Shown here piece after piece: positions 1 through 7,245 of a DNA stretch of 11,836 nt (position 1 is the first letter of the stretch; each line of letters starts with the position of its first letter). A program made the position numbers and the translations under genes. Below the pieces are notes generated by a model that saw only the letters and a list, made by a program, of their open reading frames with translations, made no database searches and was not told the origin of the DNA. The stretch is from an uncultured Porphyromonadaceae bacterium (GTDB lineage Bacteria > Bacteroidota > Bacteroidia > Bacteroidales > Muribaculaceae): positions 1-11,836 of the forward strand of contig CALJBF010000270.1 in NCBI GenBank assembly GCA_938027385.1, read 5' to 3'.

Positions 1-2
1 GG

Positions 3-401
3 GCTGATGATCTGGAGTATTCCAGATGGGAGGCAATTCAAGACATCTCTGTGTCAGTCAGAGCAACCGGCGCACGGCTGAACTATGATGGCTGGGAGCG
101 TTATGCTTACGCTTATTCCATGCAGGTACCCCCTGTCCGCAACCTGCATCTATATCATATTAAAGATGATAAGAGCGGCATCATGCGGCGCAGAAACATA
201 GTGGACATGTATGATGCCTGGTTGATATTAGGCGTAGACCGACATCAGATAACAGAAATTTGCAAAATGCTGCGTGAGGAAGGTTTTGAAATTGTTATAG
301 ACGGTGTGTTTAAGGGTCATGAAAATGTTCTGTTGTTTATGCGTCCGCCGTATGCTGAGTGTTATCGTCGCAATCAGTCCGGTCGGTCGGCAATTGACTG
401 A
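3..401 (+). CDS. Unrecognised protein, 3' end only (cut by left window edge)
   Basis: The reading frame is open from the first complete codon at base 3 to TGA at 399-401, so the true start lies outside the window; the GTG at 51 is simply an internal codon in an open frame. The visible 132 residues form a soluble, mixed polar and aromatic sequence with no membrane segment or signal peptide. Landmarks are YDGWERYAYAYSMQVPP in the middle and GHENVLLFMRPPYAECYRR near the end, with a basic, polar tail. I recognise no family. Base composition is intermediate between the AT-rich acyltransferase and the GC-rich genes to the right, which fits an accessory region. The gene ends 13 bases before the promoter remnant of the rex pseudogene and is read in the same direction. 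That it is real coding sequence is supported by an uninterrupted frame of 132 codons, but its function is unknown. Confidence 0.6.
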   Translation, partial: ADDLEYSRWEAIQDISVSVRATGARLNYDGWERYAYAYSMQVPPVRNLHLYHIKDDKSGIMRRRNIVDMYDAWLILGVDRHQITEICKMLREEGFEIVIDGVFKGHENVLLFMRPPYAECYRRNQSGRSAID

Positions 402-414
402 TACGTCTTGAATG

Positions 415-445
415 TTTGAAATTTGCGGGAGAAGTTGTAAATCGG
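415..445 (+). promoter_or_regulatory. Decayed copy of the rex promoter
   Basis: TTTG at 415-418 is followed after 19 bases by TAAATCGG at 438-445. The intact rex promoter has TTTG-N20-TAAATTTG, and the bases around both boxes are alike in the two copies (for example TTTGCGGGAGA and GACTGA). The -7 box has lost the TTTG half through two changed bases, so it is probably weak or inactive. This is the point at which recognisable similarity to the intact rex locus begins. Confidence 0.55.
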
Positions 446-469
446 CAGACTGACTGATTATATGAACTG

Positions 470-711
470 ATGGCACAGCGACTGCGGGAACTGATAACTG
501 AGGCCACACTGAGACGTCTGACGGGGTATCTGGCGCATGTAAGACTGTTTGAGTACGAAAGGCCGAGTCGGTGAACTCTGCCTGAATCTCGCGCGAGATG
601 AATGTTGAAACAGCGTACATTGTGTTGTCGTTGCTCGACATTGGTGGCAAGACATATATCGGATATGAAACTACGGTATCGAAAAACACTTATCCCGGTG
701 TTATGAATTAA
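470..711 (+). pseudogene. rex pseudogene: redox-sensing repressor remnant with frameshift and large internal deletion
   Basis: A decayed second copy of the Rex gene found intact at 2034-2669. From ATG 470 the frame reads MAQRLRELITEATLRRL then GYLAHVRL, against MAQRQRELIPEPALRRL and WYLAYVSL in Rex, and stops at TGA 572-574. A net one-base loss relative to rex near 545-562 shifts the frame. From 586 the third part resumes in another frame as ISREMNVE then LSLLDIGGKTYIGYE, against ISRELNVD and LSLLDIRGKTRIGYE, with two codons missing. Similarity fades after about 675, the end of the winged-helix domain. At 698-720 the bases again resemble the very end of rex: GVMN-stop-RLE against AVMYNRLE, including a shared AGGCTTGAA. 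The whole NAD-binding domain is therefore missing. DNA identity to rex is roughly three quarters by eye, so the copy is old or came from a related strain. It cannot make a working Rex; a 34-residue N-terminal peptide is the most it could encode. Confidence 0.85.
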
Positions 712-1762
712 AGGCTTGAAATGTTTTTATCCTGGATTGCTTTGATGCAGTTGCGTATGTATCGCTCGACCGGTAGGACGAACCAGTAATGCGCTACTGT
801 TGACGCCATGACAGCGGCAGTTAATATAAAGATTAATCTTGGAAATGGCATCAGTGATAAGCCGATTTTTTTTAATGCCATGTCACAAGCATATATCACC
901 AATACATGAAACAGATAAAAACTGAAACTGAGGTTTCCGAACTTTACAGATAACCTGAAACCTAATAATCTCGGGCAGCATACCACAGAATAAAGGATTA
1001 TGGCGCACACAGAAGGCCACCATAATATGCTGAGGGAACAGGTGGACGGGAATTGGTTGTAACAGAATACGGTTACAGTAAATAGTGCCAATACGGACAG
1101 GCCGCACAGAATTGTCTTATATCTCTGTATTGGCACATATTTGTTTCTGATTAGATTATAACACTCCCACAGGAATATTCCTAAGACAAAGTCTTTATGC
1201 GGGTCAATGGACAGATATATACGATTGCATTGACAAAGTTGCGTGGAATGAGTGGAATAATGATACTGGCATAAATAAATGTTATTAGGAGAAATACCAG
1301 GATGAAATTTATTTTGTGATTCGTATATAATGTGAAAATAAAAGGAACTGCGATATAGAAAAATAGAAAGTCTGAGAGACACCACGAAACGCCATTACCT
1401 GAAAAATACCAGTTTGGGTATGGAATCCAGGCTTGTAACAATAACAGACTGGTTAAATCGGGAAATAAGTCTGTCGCACAAAAAATCTTTACCGAGAATA
1501 ACAGGCAAAGTATGTGCAGAGGGAATATTTTTGACAGTCTGTTCCAGATGAATTCTGGGAAATTACGGTTATACCAGATTTTATGTAACTTATCCATATA
1601 ACCCAGACTCATCACAAATCCGCTAAGAATGAAGAAGAAAACTACTCCTGCATCGCCCCCTGCCGGGAACGGCGAGCCAATTCTATTGGAATAATGGAAG
1701 TGGCTGAAAAATATCAGTAGGGCGAATAAGCCTCTTAGGCTCTGTAAGGATTTAAAGTACAT
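708..1762 (-). pseudogene. Acyltransferase-3 (OafA/NodX type) membrane protein, frameshifted
   Basis: Two overlapping minus-strand frames together make one acyltransferase-3 protein of about 351 residues, a normal family length. The first frame (1762 to 1181) has the family opening SLRGLFALLIFFSHF, with the conserved Arg and His of the first membrane helix, then GVVFFFILSGFVMSLGY, NRLSKIFPLH and SWCLSDFLFFYIAVP. It ends ICPLTRIKTLS-stop. The second frame continues from DFVLGIFLWECYNLI through several membrane helices to the stop at 708-710. One extra A in the three-A run (plus-strand TTT at 1194-1196) would rejoin the frames as CPLTRIKDFVLG. Such proteins move acyl groups onto sugars of O-antigen, capsule or other glycans at the inner membrane. 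As written the product would lose its second half; a sequencing error is also possible. The gene is far more AT-rich than the genes to the right, which suggests transfer. Its last codons run over the 3' edge of the rex pseudogene. Confidence 0.8.
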
Positions 1763-1980
1763 GCTTATAAGCGTTCTCTTTGGAAATAATGGTGATTAAA
1801 TGCACGAAGTAACAAAAAACAATAGATAATTGCAATAAAATAAGTTGACAATTGTGAAAACTGATGAAACTTCTTATGGGAATTTGTAGCGAAAACATTT
1901 TGTATTGGAATTTATACCGATAATCATGCCTAAGTCTGATTGCTTTAAATTGACAGTTGAGGGCGGAATGATTTTACCGA

Positions 1981-2012
1981 TTTGAATTTGCGGGAGAGAA
2001 TTTGTAAATTTG
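1981..2012 (+). promoter_or_regulatory. rex promoter (Bacteroidota -33/-7 type)
   Basis: TTTG at 1981-1984, a 20-base gap, then TAAATTTG at 2005-2012 matches the Bacteroidota primary promoter pattern TTTG / TAnnTTTG with normal spacing. Transcription would begin near 2018-2021, only about 15 bases before ATG 2034. The same arrangement, in decayed form, precedes the rex pseudogene. A full Rex operator was not seen in or near it. Confidence 0.7.
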
Positions 2013-2033
2013 CGGACTGATAGCACGAATCCG

Positions 2034-2669
2034 ATGGCACAGCGACAGCGAGAACTGATACCTGAACCGGCTCTGAGGCGTCTGCCTTGGTATCTGGCGT
2101 ATGTGAGTCTGCTCAGGGAGCGGAAGGTCGAGTATGTGAGCTCGACCCAGATTTCGCGTGAGCTGAATGTCGACGCGTCGCAGATAGCCAAGGATCTTTC
2201 TCTGCTTGATATACGCGGCAAGACCCGCATCGGATATGAGGTGCCACTGCTTGAGAAGAAACTTGAGGAGTTCCTCGGGTTCAAGCGGCGTCACCGGGCT
2301 GTGGTGATAGGCGCGGGCTCGCTGGGTCGGGCGCTTATGCAGGATTCGGGTCTTATCAGCTACGGGCTTGAGATTGTGGCGGCTTTTGATGTTGCCCCGG
2401 CGCTTGTGGGTACGGTGCAGAACGGCATCCGGGTATACGACATGTCGGCCCTCAAGGAGGAGATGTCGCGGCTCGGGGCGGCAGTGGGCATACTTACGGT
2501 GCCTGTGGAATATGCCCAGAGTGCTGCCGACGCGCTGATTGATGCCGGCGTAAAGGCTATCTGGAATTTTGCCCCCTACCGCATTTCGGCCCCTGACGGC
2601 GTGGTGATAACCAATACATCAATCTACGCGCACCTGGCGGTGATGTACAACAGGCTTGAAGGGCTTTAG
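2034..2669 (+). CDS. rex: Redox-sensing transcriptional repressor Rex
   Basis: Rex is a cytoplasmic homodimeric repressor that reads the NADH/NAD+ ratio: NADH releases it from DNA, so genes for fermentation and respiration are expressed when reducing power builds up. The 211 residues match the usual length. Residues 1 to about 80 are the winged-helix DNA-binding domain (YLAYVSLL, SSTQISRELNVDASQIAKDLS, IRGKTRIGYEV). A Rossmann domain follows with the nucleotide-binding loop GAGSLG at 93-98 and an acidic residue after the second strand in IVAAFDVAPALVG. The C-terminal helix YAHLAVMYNRLEGL corresponds to the segment swapped between subunits. ATG 2034 is chosen because the promoter at 1981-2012 leaves no transcribed room for the upstream TTG at 2010, and because the pseudogene copy keeps this ATG. 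The stop codon leads straight into a large dyad repeat. A decayed copy of the gene lies 1.3 kb upstream. Confidence 0.95.
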   Translation: MAQRQRELIPEPALRRLPWYLAYVSLLRERKVEYVSSTQISRELNVDASQIAKDLSLLDIRGKTRIGYEVPLLEKKLEEFLGFKRRHRAVVIGAGSLGRALMQDSGLISYGLEIVAAFDVAPALVGTVQNGIRVYDMSALKEEMSRLGAAVGILTVPVEYAQSAADALIDAGVKAIWNFAPYRISAPDGVVITNTSIYAHLAVMYNRLEGL

Positions 2670-2687
2670 ACGGCCAAACCTGGCTTA

Positions 2688-2802
2688 GGGGCAGTAGGGT
2701 CTTTAGAGTCTTTAAAGTCTTTAGGGGCTTTAGGGTCTGTAGAGTCCTTAACGACCTTAATGACCCTAAAGACTTTAAAGACCCTAAAGACCCTGCCGCC
2801 CC
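2688..2802. repeat. 9-bp-periodic dyad repeat (locus 1), between rex and the FAH-fold gene
   Basis: Bases 2697-2795 split without remainder into eleven consecutive 9-base units: GGGTCTTTA, GAGTCTTTA, AAGTCTTTA, GGGGCTTTA, GGGTCTGTA, GAGTCCTTA, ACGACCTTA, ATGACCCTA, AAGACTTTA, AAGACCCTA, AAGACCCTG. The preceding GGGGCAGTA (2688-2696) keeps the phase. The same stretch is one long dyad centred on 2745: 2697 pairs with 2793, the stem runs from 2688/2802 almost to the centre, and only about nine of some 57 positions fail to pair or wobble. The longest unbroken run is 2708-2726 with 2764-2782. It could fold as an mRNA hairpin or a DNA cruciform. No T-run follows, so a simple intrinsic terminator is unlikely. 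It carries no convincing open reading frame. Confidence 0.9.
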
Positions 2803-2837
2803 ATGTGTTTAAACCGACAAGAACCTAAAATCTGCTG

Positions 2838-3473
2838 ATGAAGATTTTCAGGATAAACAATAGTCTGGGTGATTTCCCCGAACGGGCGCTCCGCGCGCTC
2901 GCGGGGAGCGATGCGCCGTCGCCTGACGTGGTGGATGTGAGTCTGCTGCCCGATTCGGCTACGGTGAACCGGGGGCGCCCCGTGTTCGTGCCTGATTTCG
3001 TTGATGCGACGTGGCGGCTGGCCTTGGTCCCGATGTTCCGCATCGGGAGGCTTGGAAAATACATCGAGCCGCGATTTGCGTACCGATATGTCGACGGTGT
3101 GGGGCTGGGTGCCACGCTTATGCCGGCCAGGGACACAGACCTGAGTGCGGTGCCGGCTCTCGGAGCCGCTTTTGACGGTGCGCTCGCCATGGGGGCTTTC
3201 CTTGATATCAACACCGAGTATTCCCCGTTGCTGAAGGCCGCGGGGCTGCAGGTCTGCGCTGGCGCCCGGCGGGCTGTGACCGGTATGGATGAGATGCATC
3301 TGTCTGATGCTGTGGCACTGCTGAGCCGTTACTGCACGTTGCGTACCGGCGATGTTGTGATTCCCGGCATTGTGGCCGGGCTGGATATGGAGCCGCTGGT
3401 CGATACGCTTGTCGAGGCCGAAGGTACACTCGGCACTCTTGTGTTGCCGCCGCTTTCGTTCAGGCTGAAATGA
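2838..3473 (+). CDS. Fumarylacetoacetate hydrolase (FAH)-fold protein, probably without the metal site
   Basis: The 211-residue protein follows the family layout in order. RLALVPMFRIGRLGKYIE (from residue 60) matches the usual ELAVVIG-type strand, GLGATLMPARD (about 90-99) matches the GYTVGNDVTARD region, and AAFDGALAMGAFLD matches the K-FDTFAPLGPWI segment. The end, LSDAVALLSRYCTLRTGDVVIPGIVAG, matches the FAH hallmark LxPGDVIxTGTPxG, with GD at 171-172. Active members (decarboxylases, hydratases, isomerases acting on oxo-acids) bind Mg with two Glu in an ExE motif and an Asp in NDVTARD. Here the ExE position reads TWR (58-60) and the Asp position appears to be Thr93, so catalysis of the usual kind seems unlikely. 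No signal peptide is present, so it is cytoplasmic. It starts 36 bases after the dyad repeat behind rex, has no clear promoter of its own, and may be read through from rex. The fold assignment is fairly sure; the role is unknown. Confidence 0.7.
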   Translation: MKIFRINNSLGDFPERALRALAGSDAPSPDVVDVSLLPDSATVNRGRPVFVPDFVDATWRLALVPMFRIGRLGKYIEPRFAYRYVDGVGLGATLMPARDTDLSAVPALGAAFDGALAMGAFLDINTEYSPLLKAAGLQVCAGARRAVTGMDEMHLSDAVALLSRYCTLRTGDVVIPGIVAGLDMEPLVDTLVEAEGTLGTLVLPPLSFRLK

Positions 3474-3524
3474 TGCGGGTAATGATGCCGCGGTGGGACA
3501 AGTGAGCAAGTATTCGTGCCGAAA

Positions 3525-3556
3525 TTTCTGAATGTCGCCAAAATAAATTACCTTTG
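3525..3556 (+). promoter_or_regulatory. Likely porU promoter with a 140-base leader
   Basis: TTTC at 3525-3528, a 20-base gap, and TACCTTTG at 3549-3556 match the Bacteroidota TTTG / TAnnTTTG pattern with a single change in the -33 box. Transcription would start near 3563, leaving a leader of about 137 bases before ATG 3700. The leader begins inside a small hairpin (CCGTT 3560-3564 with AACGG 3569-3573) and has another at 3594-3606 (GAGCG-TAC-CGCTC). I recognise no riboswitch in it. Confidence 0.6.
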
Positions 3557-3699
3557 TAACCGTTAATAAACGGGGAGAATTACGCCCTGTCGTGAGCGTA
3601 CCGCTCGCTACTTTAGCCTTAAACCTCTCGGATAGCCTGAGGCCGATCTGTATATGAGACATGCCCGGGGTATTCTGGATTGACTGAACGGTTGATTAC

Positions 3700-6600
3700 A
3701 TGTCAAAGCATACGATTTTCAAGATATCTGCCATGGCGGCACTCATGTCGGGTGTGGCCTTTACGGCGATGGGCGACATACAGCCCGGTTATTTCGGCAC
3801 GACTTCGGCGTTGTCGTCGGGCAAATGGGTAAAAATCAAGGTGTCGGCCACCGGCATGCAGCAGATTACGCCGCAACAGCTGGCCGAATGGGGATTTTCC
3901 GATCCGTCGAAAGTGGCTGTATGCGGCTACGGCGGCGCCGCACTGTATCTTGACCAGGTAACCGACAATGTGCCTGACGATGTGAAACCGGTGCCGTCGC
4001 TCTATGACGGCAAACGCCTGATGTTCTACGGTATCGCTGACCTGCATTATACGGCCACACGTCCCACGGAGAATTCGCGATGGAATGTGACCGTGCGCCG
4101 CAACTATTATGCCGATTACGGGTGCTATTTCCTGACCGACGCCATCCAGCCCGAAACGCCGGTGAGCGTGCCTTTCAGGCAGCAGTACAATGTGTCGCGC
4201 GACGAGGCGTTCTCAATACTGCATGTCGAGAAAGAGGAACGTAATCCCGAACTCGGTGCGCGCTTTTTCTTCGGTGACCTCTCCGATGCCCAGACCCACT
4301 CCATTCCGCTGGATCTCACCGGATACTTTCCTTATCCTGACAGTGGACTTTCTGCGGGCCAGTCAAATCGTGCGTCGATGCATGTCAGCGGTGTGCTTGC
4401 CTATTCGGTGAACAACTGGGGCAATTCGCGCTGGAGCATAACCCCCGGCGGTACGGCGCAGACGTTCAGCCTGCAGCGCCGCGACAAGGGCGAATGTGTC
4501 TACGAGGCACAGAACAACATGTTCCTCGCCAATCCCGCGGCTACCGAAGACGGGCGCTACACGCTCGACATTACCCTTGACAATGTAGGCATCAATTATG
4601 CCGCGCTCGATTTCATCGATGTCACTTACCGCCGCCGCACGGATATGGTGCGCGGTGGCCAGCAGAGCTTTATCATCGAGACCGGCAATAATGCCGACCA
4701 CATAAACTTTACTAACGCCTCAGATAATCTGGCCGTATGGGATATTACCGACAGCCACAGGCCTTACGTCTATGAGGTGGATCATGGTGCCGGTAACCTT
4801 GCCCGGATATCGTTACAGCCTACCGTGTCGGCCGACCGGTCGTATCTTCCCACCCTGGTGGCGTTTGATCCCGAGACCGATTTACATGCCGTTGAGAAAG
4901 CTGGTGATGTGGATCCGCAGAACCTCCACGCGCTTTCAACCCCCGATCTGGTTATCGTCTCGGCTCCCGGTTTCATGGACCAGGCCGAACGGCTTGCCGA
5001 CATCCACCGCTCGAAACAGGGGATGGATGTAGTGGTAGTGGATCACAACATTGTCTACAACGAGTTCTCGTCAGGTACACCTTCGGTGACCGGTATCCGC
5101 CGTTTCCTGCGCATGCTTTATGACCGCGAGCCCGGCAAGCTGAAAGCCGTGCTGTTGCTTGGCGGATGTTCGTGGGATAACCGCAACATCACCAACTTCC
5201 CCGGCGCCGAGGAATATTTCGTGCCTATATATCAGGACCAGAGCTTGATTTCGGCCGGCTATATGTCACGTTCATATGCCACAGACGCCATTTACGGCAT
5301 GCTGTCAGACGATTTCTCGACTGTCGGGCGCCGAGGCTCACGCTGGTCTGACAATCTGGCTGCCCAGATGGAGATAAGCGTCGGCCGTCTTCCGGCCCGC
5401 AATGCCGAGGACTGCCGCCATATGGTCGACAAGGTCGAGGCCTACATGAACAACCTGCCGTTCGGCGATACCTTCTCTCGTGTGCTCGTCAGCGCCGATC
5501 GTGGTACTAAGAATGCATTCATGCAGCAGGCCGATGAAATCGCTGATATTGTCAAGAAACATTTCCCCGATGCTGGTATCACAAAAGCATATTCTCAGTT
5601 CTATTACAATACGGCCGGCGGCGATGGCAACAACAATCAGGAATTCCTGTCGCGTGCACTGTCGCGTGGAACCAATTTCTGGTATTATACGGGTCATTCC
5701 GCTCCATCGGGTATGGCTTCCAGTGGAGCACACTTCTGGGGCATAAACGAGGTCAATGGCTATGATTATGAAGTGCCGCCTTTCGCTCTGTTTGCTACAT
5801 GCCGTTCTGCATATTTCGATCATGGAACAGACAATACGATGACAACCATGCTCAAGAAAAACAACGGTGGCATCATAGGCGGCATCGGTGCCCTGCGTGA
5901 GGTTTACCTGAACAACAACCATGTGTTCGGCAAGCTTGCCACCGAGGCATATTTCATTTCGCCCGCCAACACTCTTCAGGGCGATGTATTCCGTTCGGCG
6001 CGCAACAAGATGGCCACACAGGCCCGCGTTTCCGATACCGACTCGGTGAATATCGTGAATACCTCATGCTACAACTTCCTCGGTGACCCTGCCGTGCCCA
6101 TTTTCCTCCCCTCCGAGAAAATCAAGGTCACCGCTGTGAACGGTGTCACTTCGGGTACGGCTGTCGTCACGCCGCTCACCGCGTTCCACATCACCGGAAC
6201 AGTCGGCCCTGACGGTAATGCCTCCGAGTCGTTCAACGGCGAGCTCATGGTCTCGATATACGATGCCCCTCAGAATCTGACCGCATACGACAGATATGAC
6301 AACATCGACTATTATTTTGACACCACTCTCGACAACGACATCATCTACAACACCTGTGCCGAGGTTCGCAACGGCCGTTTCGACGTCAGCGTGATTCTTC
6401 CGGTGCCGGCGTGTACAGGCGTGTCGAACCGCGTGGTGCTCTATGCCAACACACCCGACGGCACACGTCGTGCGGTAGGCAGCTATGACGACCTGGTGGT
6501 CAACCCGGTCGACGGCTTTGCCGACGGTTCCACATTCCCCGCTCCGGTAATCGAGGCGCTGTATCTCGATGCTCCCTCTTTCATCGACGGCGACATGGTG

Positions 6601-7161
6601 TCGTCGACCCCGACCCTCTATGCCGAGATCGGTGCCGATGAGGCAGGTCTTGTAGGCGACTCTCCCATCTTCGGACAGAGTCTTGCCATCATCCTCGATG
6701 ACTCAAAGACCTCGTACAACGCCGGCGGCCTGCTGAAACACCTCCCCGACGGTTCGGCCACCCTGGCCTATCCGATGTCTGACCTCAGCGACGGTCCTCA
6801 CTCGCTCACGCTGAGAATATCGAACAACGCCGGGCAGTCATCCACCCGCACGATCAACTTCACCGTGGTGAACACCCCGCTGACGGCTACTGTTACCGTC
6901 GACGAGGTTCCGGCCACCACCAAAGCCACCATCCGGCTCGAGCATTTCTACAACGACCTTACCGACACCCGTCTGATTATCAGCGATATGGCCGGTAACC
7001 CCGTGTTCGCTGACCCGTCGGCCTCGTTCCCCTATACCTGGAACCTCAAGGATCGTGACGGCAATCCCGTCGCCCCCGGCCGCTACCGCATCGATGTCAA
7101 GCTGCACACCGGTCTCAAATACGGTGCCGCTGAGCCGGGAGAGCTCATCGTGGTCGATTGA
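3700..7161 (+). CDS. porU: Type IX secretion system C25-family peptidase PorU (sortase)
   Basis: PorU sits on the cell surface, cuts the C-terminal sorting domain off T9SS cargo and joins the cargo to lipopolysaccharide. The 1153 residues match the length of known PorU proteins. Residues 1 to about 25 form a signal peptide (KISAMAALMSGVAFTAMG). A beta-rich N-terminal region extends to about 405. The gingipain-like C25 domain runs from roughly 413 (LSTPDLVIVSAPGF) to 785, with the expected catalytic pair: His666 in YYTGHSAP and Cys701 in FATCRSAYFD, 35 residues apart. IGGIGALREVYL and NFLGDPAVP follow as in the family. The remainder is beta-sandwich, ending in a FlgD-like domain (WNLKDRDGNPVAPGRYRIDV). 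The final residues do not look like a sorting domain, as expected for PorU. Other T9SS genes are not in this window. It has its own promoter and long leader, and DUF3467 follows 84 bases later. An orphan C25 paralogue is the main alternative, but length and domain order favour PorU. Confidence 0.88.
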   Translation: MSKHTIFKISAMAALMSGVAFTAMGDIQPGYFGTTSALSSGKWVKIKVSATGMQQITPQQLAEWGFSDPSKVAVCGYGGAALYLDQVTDNVPDDVKPVPSLYDGKRLMFYGIADLHYTATRPTENSRWNVTVRRNYYADYGCYFLTDAIQPETPVSVPFRQQYNVSRDEAFSILHVEKEERNPELGARFFFGDLSDAQTHSIPLDLTGYFPYPDSGLSAGQSNRASMHVSGVLAYSVNNWGNSRWSITPGGTAQTFSLQRRDKGECVYEAQNNMFLANPAATEDGRYTLDITLDNVGINYAALDFIDVTYRRRTDMVRGGQQSFIIETGNNADHINFTNASDNLAVWDITDSHRPYVYEVDHGAGNLARISLQPTVSADRSYLPTLVAFDPETDLHAVEKAGDVDPQNLHALSTPDLVIVSAPGFMDQAERLADIHRSKQGMDVVVVDHNIVYNEFSSGTPSVTGIRRFLRMLYDREPGKLKAVLLLGGCSWDNRNITNFPGAEEYFVPIYQDQSLISAGYMSRSYATDAIYGMLSDDFSTVGRRGSRWSDNLAAQMEISVGRLPARNAEDCRHMVDKVEAYMNNLPFGDTFSRVLVSADRGTKNAFMQQADEIADIVKKHFPDAGITKAYSQFYYNTAGGDGNNNQEFLSRALSRGTNFWYYTGHSAPSGMASSGAHFWGINEVNGYDYEVPPFALFATCRSAYFDHGTDNTMTTMLKKNNGGIIGGIGALREVYLNNNHVFGKLATEAYFISPANTLQGDVFRSARNKMATQARVSDTDSVNIVNTSCYNFLGDPAVPIFLPSEKIKVTAVNGVTSGTAVVTPLTAFHITGTVGPDGNASESFNGELMVSIYDAPQNLTAYDRYDNIDYYFDTTLDNDIIYNTCAEVRNGRFDVSVILPVPACTGVSNRVVLYANTPDGTRRAVGSYDDLVVNPVDGFADGSTFPAPVIEALYLDAPSFIDGDMVSSTPTLYAEIGADEAGLVGDSPIFGQSLAIILDDSKTSYNAGGLLKHLPDGSATLAYPMSDLSDGPHSLTLRISNNAGQSSTRTINFTVVNTPLTATVTVDEVPATTKATIRLEHFYNDLTDTRLIISDMAGNPVFADPSASFPYTWNLKDRDGNPVAPGRYRIDVKLHTGLKYGAAEPGELIVVD

Positions 7162-7245
7162 TTCCGAGACACAAGGCAACACTTTCCTACACTATTCTCC
7201 TCTCCGCCTTAACCCCGATTCTCTAACTTAAAAGAAAAAGATACA

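Noticed and set aside
1181..1210. Programmed ribosomal frameshift in the acyltransferase
   Set aside because: There is no convincing slippery heptamer or following pseudoknot, and the family is not known for recoding. A mutation or sequencing error is simpler.
1845..1850. TTGACA as a -35 box
   Set aside because: The Bacteroidota primary sigma factor does not use this box, and no suitable -10 follows; the region is simply AT-rich.
1852..1858. TTGTGAA as half of a Rex operator upstream of rex
   Set aside because: The matching inverted half TTCACAA is absent at the required distance, and the site is far from the assigned promoter. A half-site alone is easily found by chance.
708..1980. A transposon carrying the acyltransferase
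   Set aside because: No transposase, terminal inverted repeats or target-site duplication were seen; the only flanking repeats are the two rex copies, in direct orientation.
2010..2033. TTG at 2010 as the rex start, adding eight residues
   Set aside because: This codon overlaps the -7 box of the promoter, so it would not be transcribed; the ATG at 2034 fits Rex length and is kept in the pseudogene copy.
2688..2802. Locus 1 dyad as an intrinsic terminator for rex
   Set aside because: No T-run follows the stem and the stem itself is far longer than needed; reduced read-through remains possible but cannot be shown from sequence.
2784..3662. Long minus-strand open frame of 292 codons opposite the FAH-fold gene
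   Set aside because: It is a shadow of the plus-strand gene in GC-rich DNA; its translation is rich in Arg, His, Gln and Pro and matches no family.
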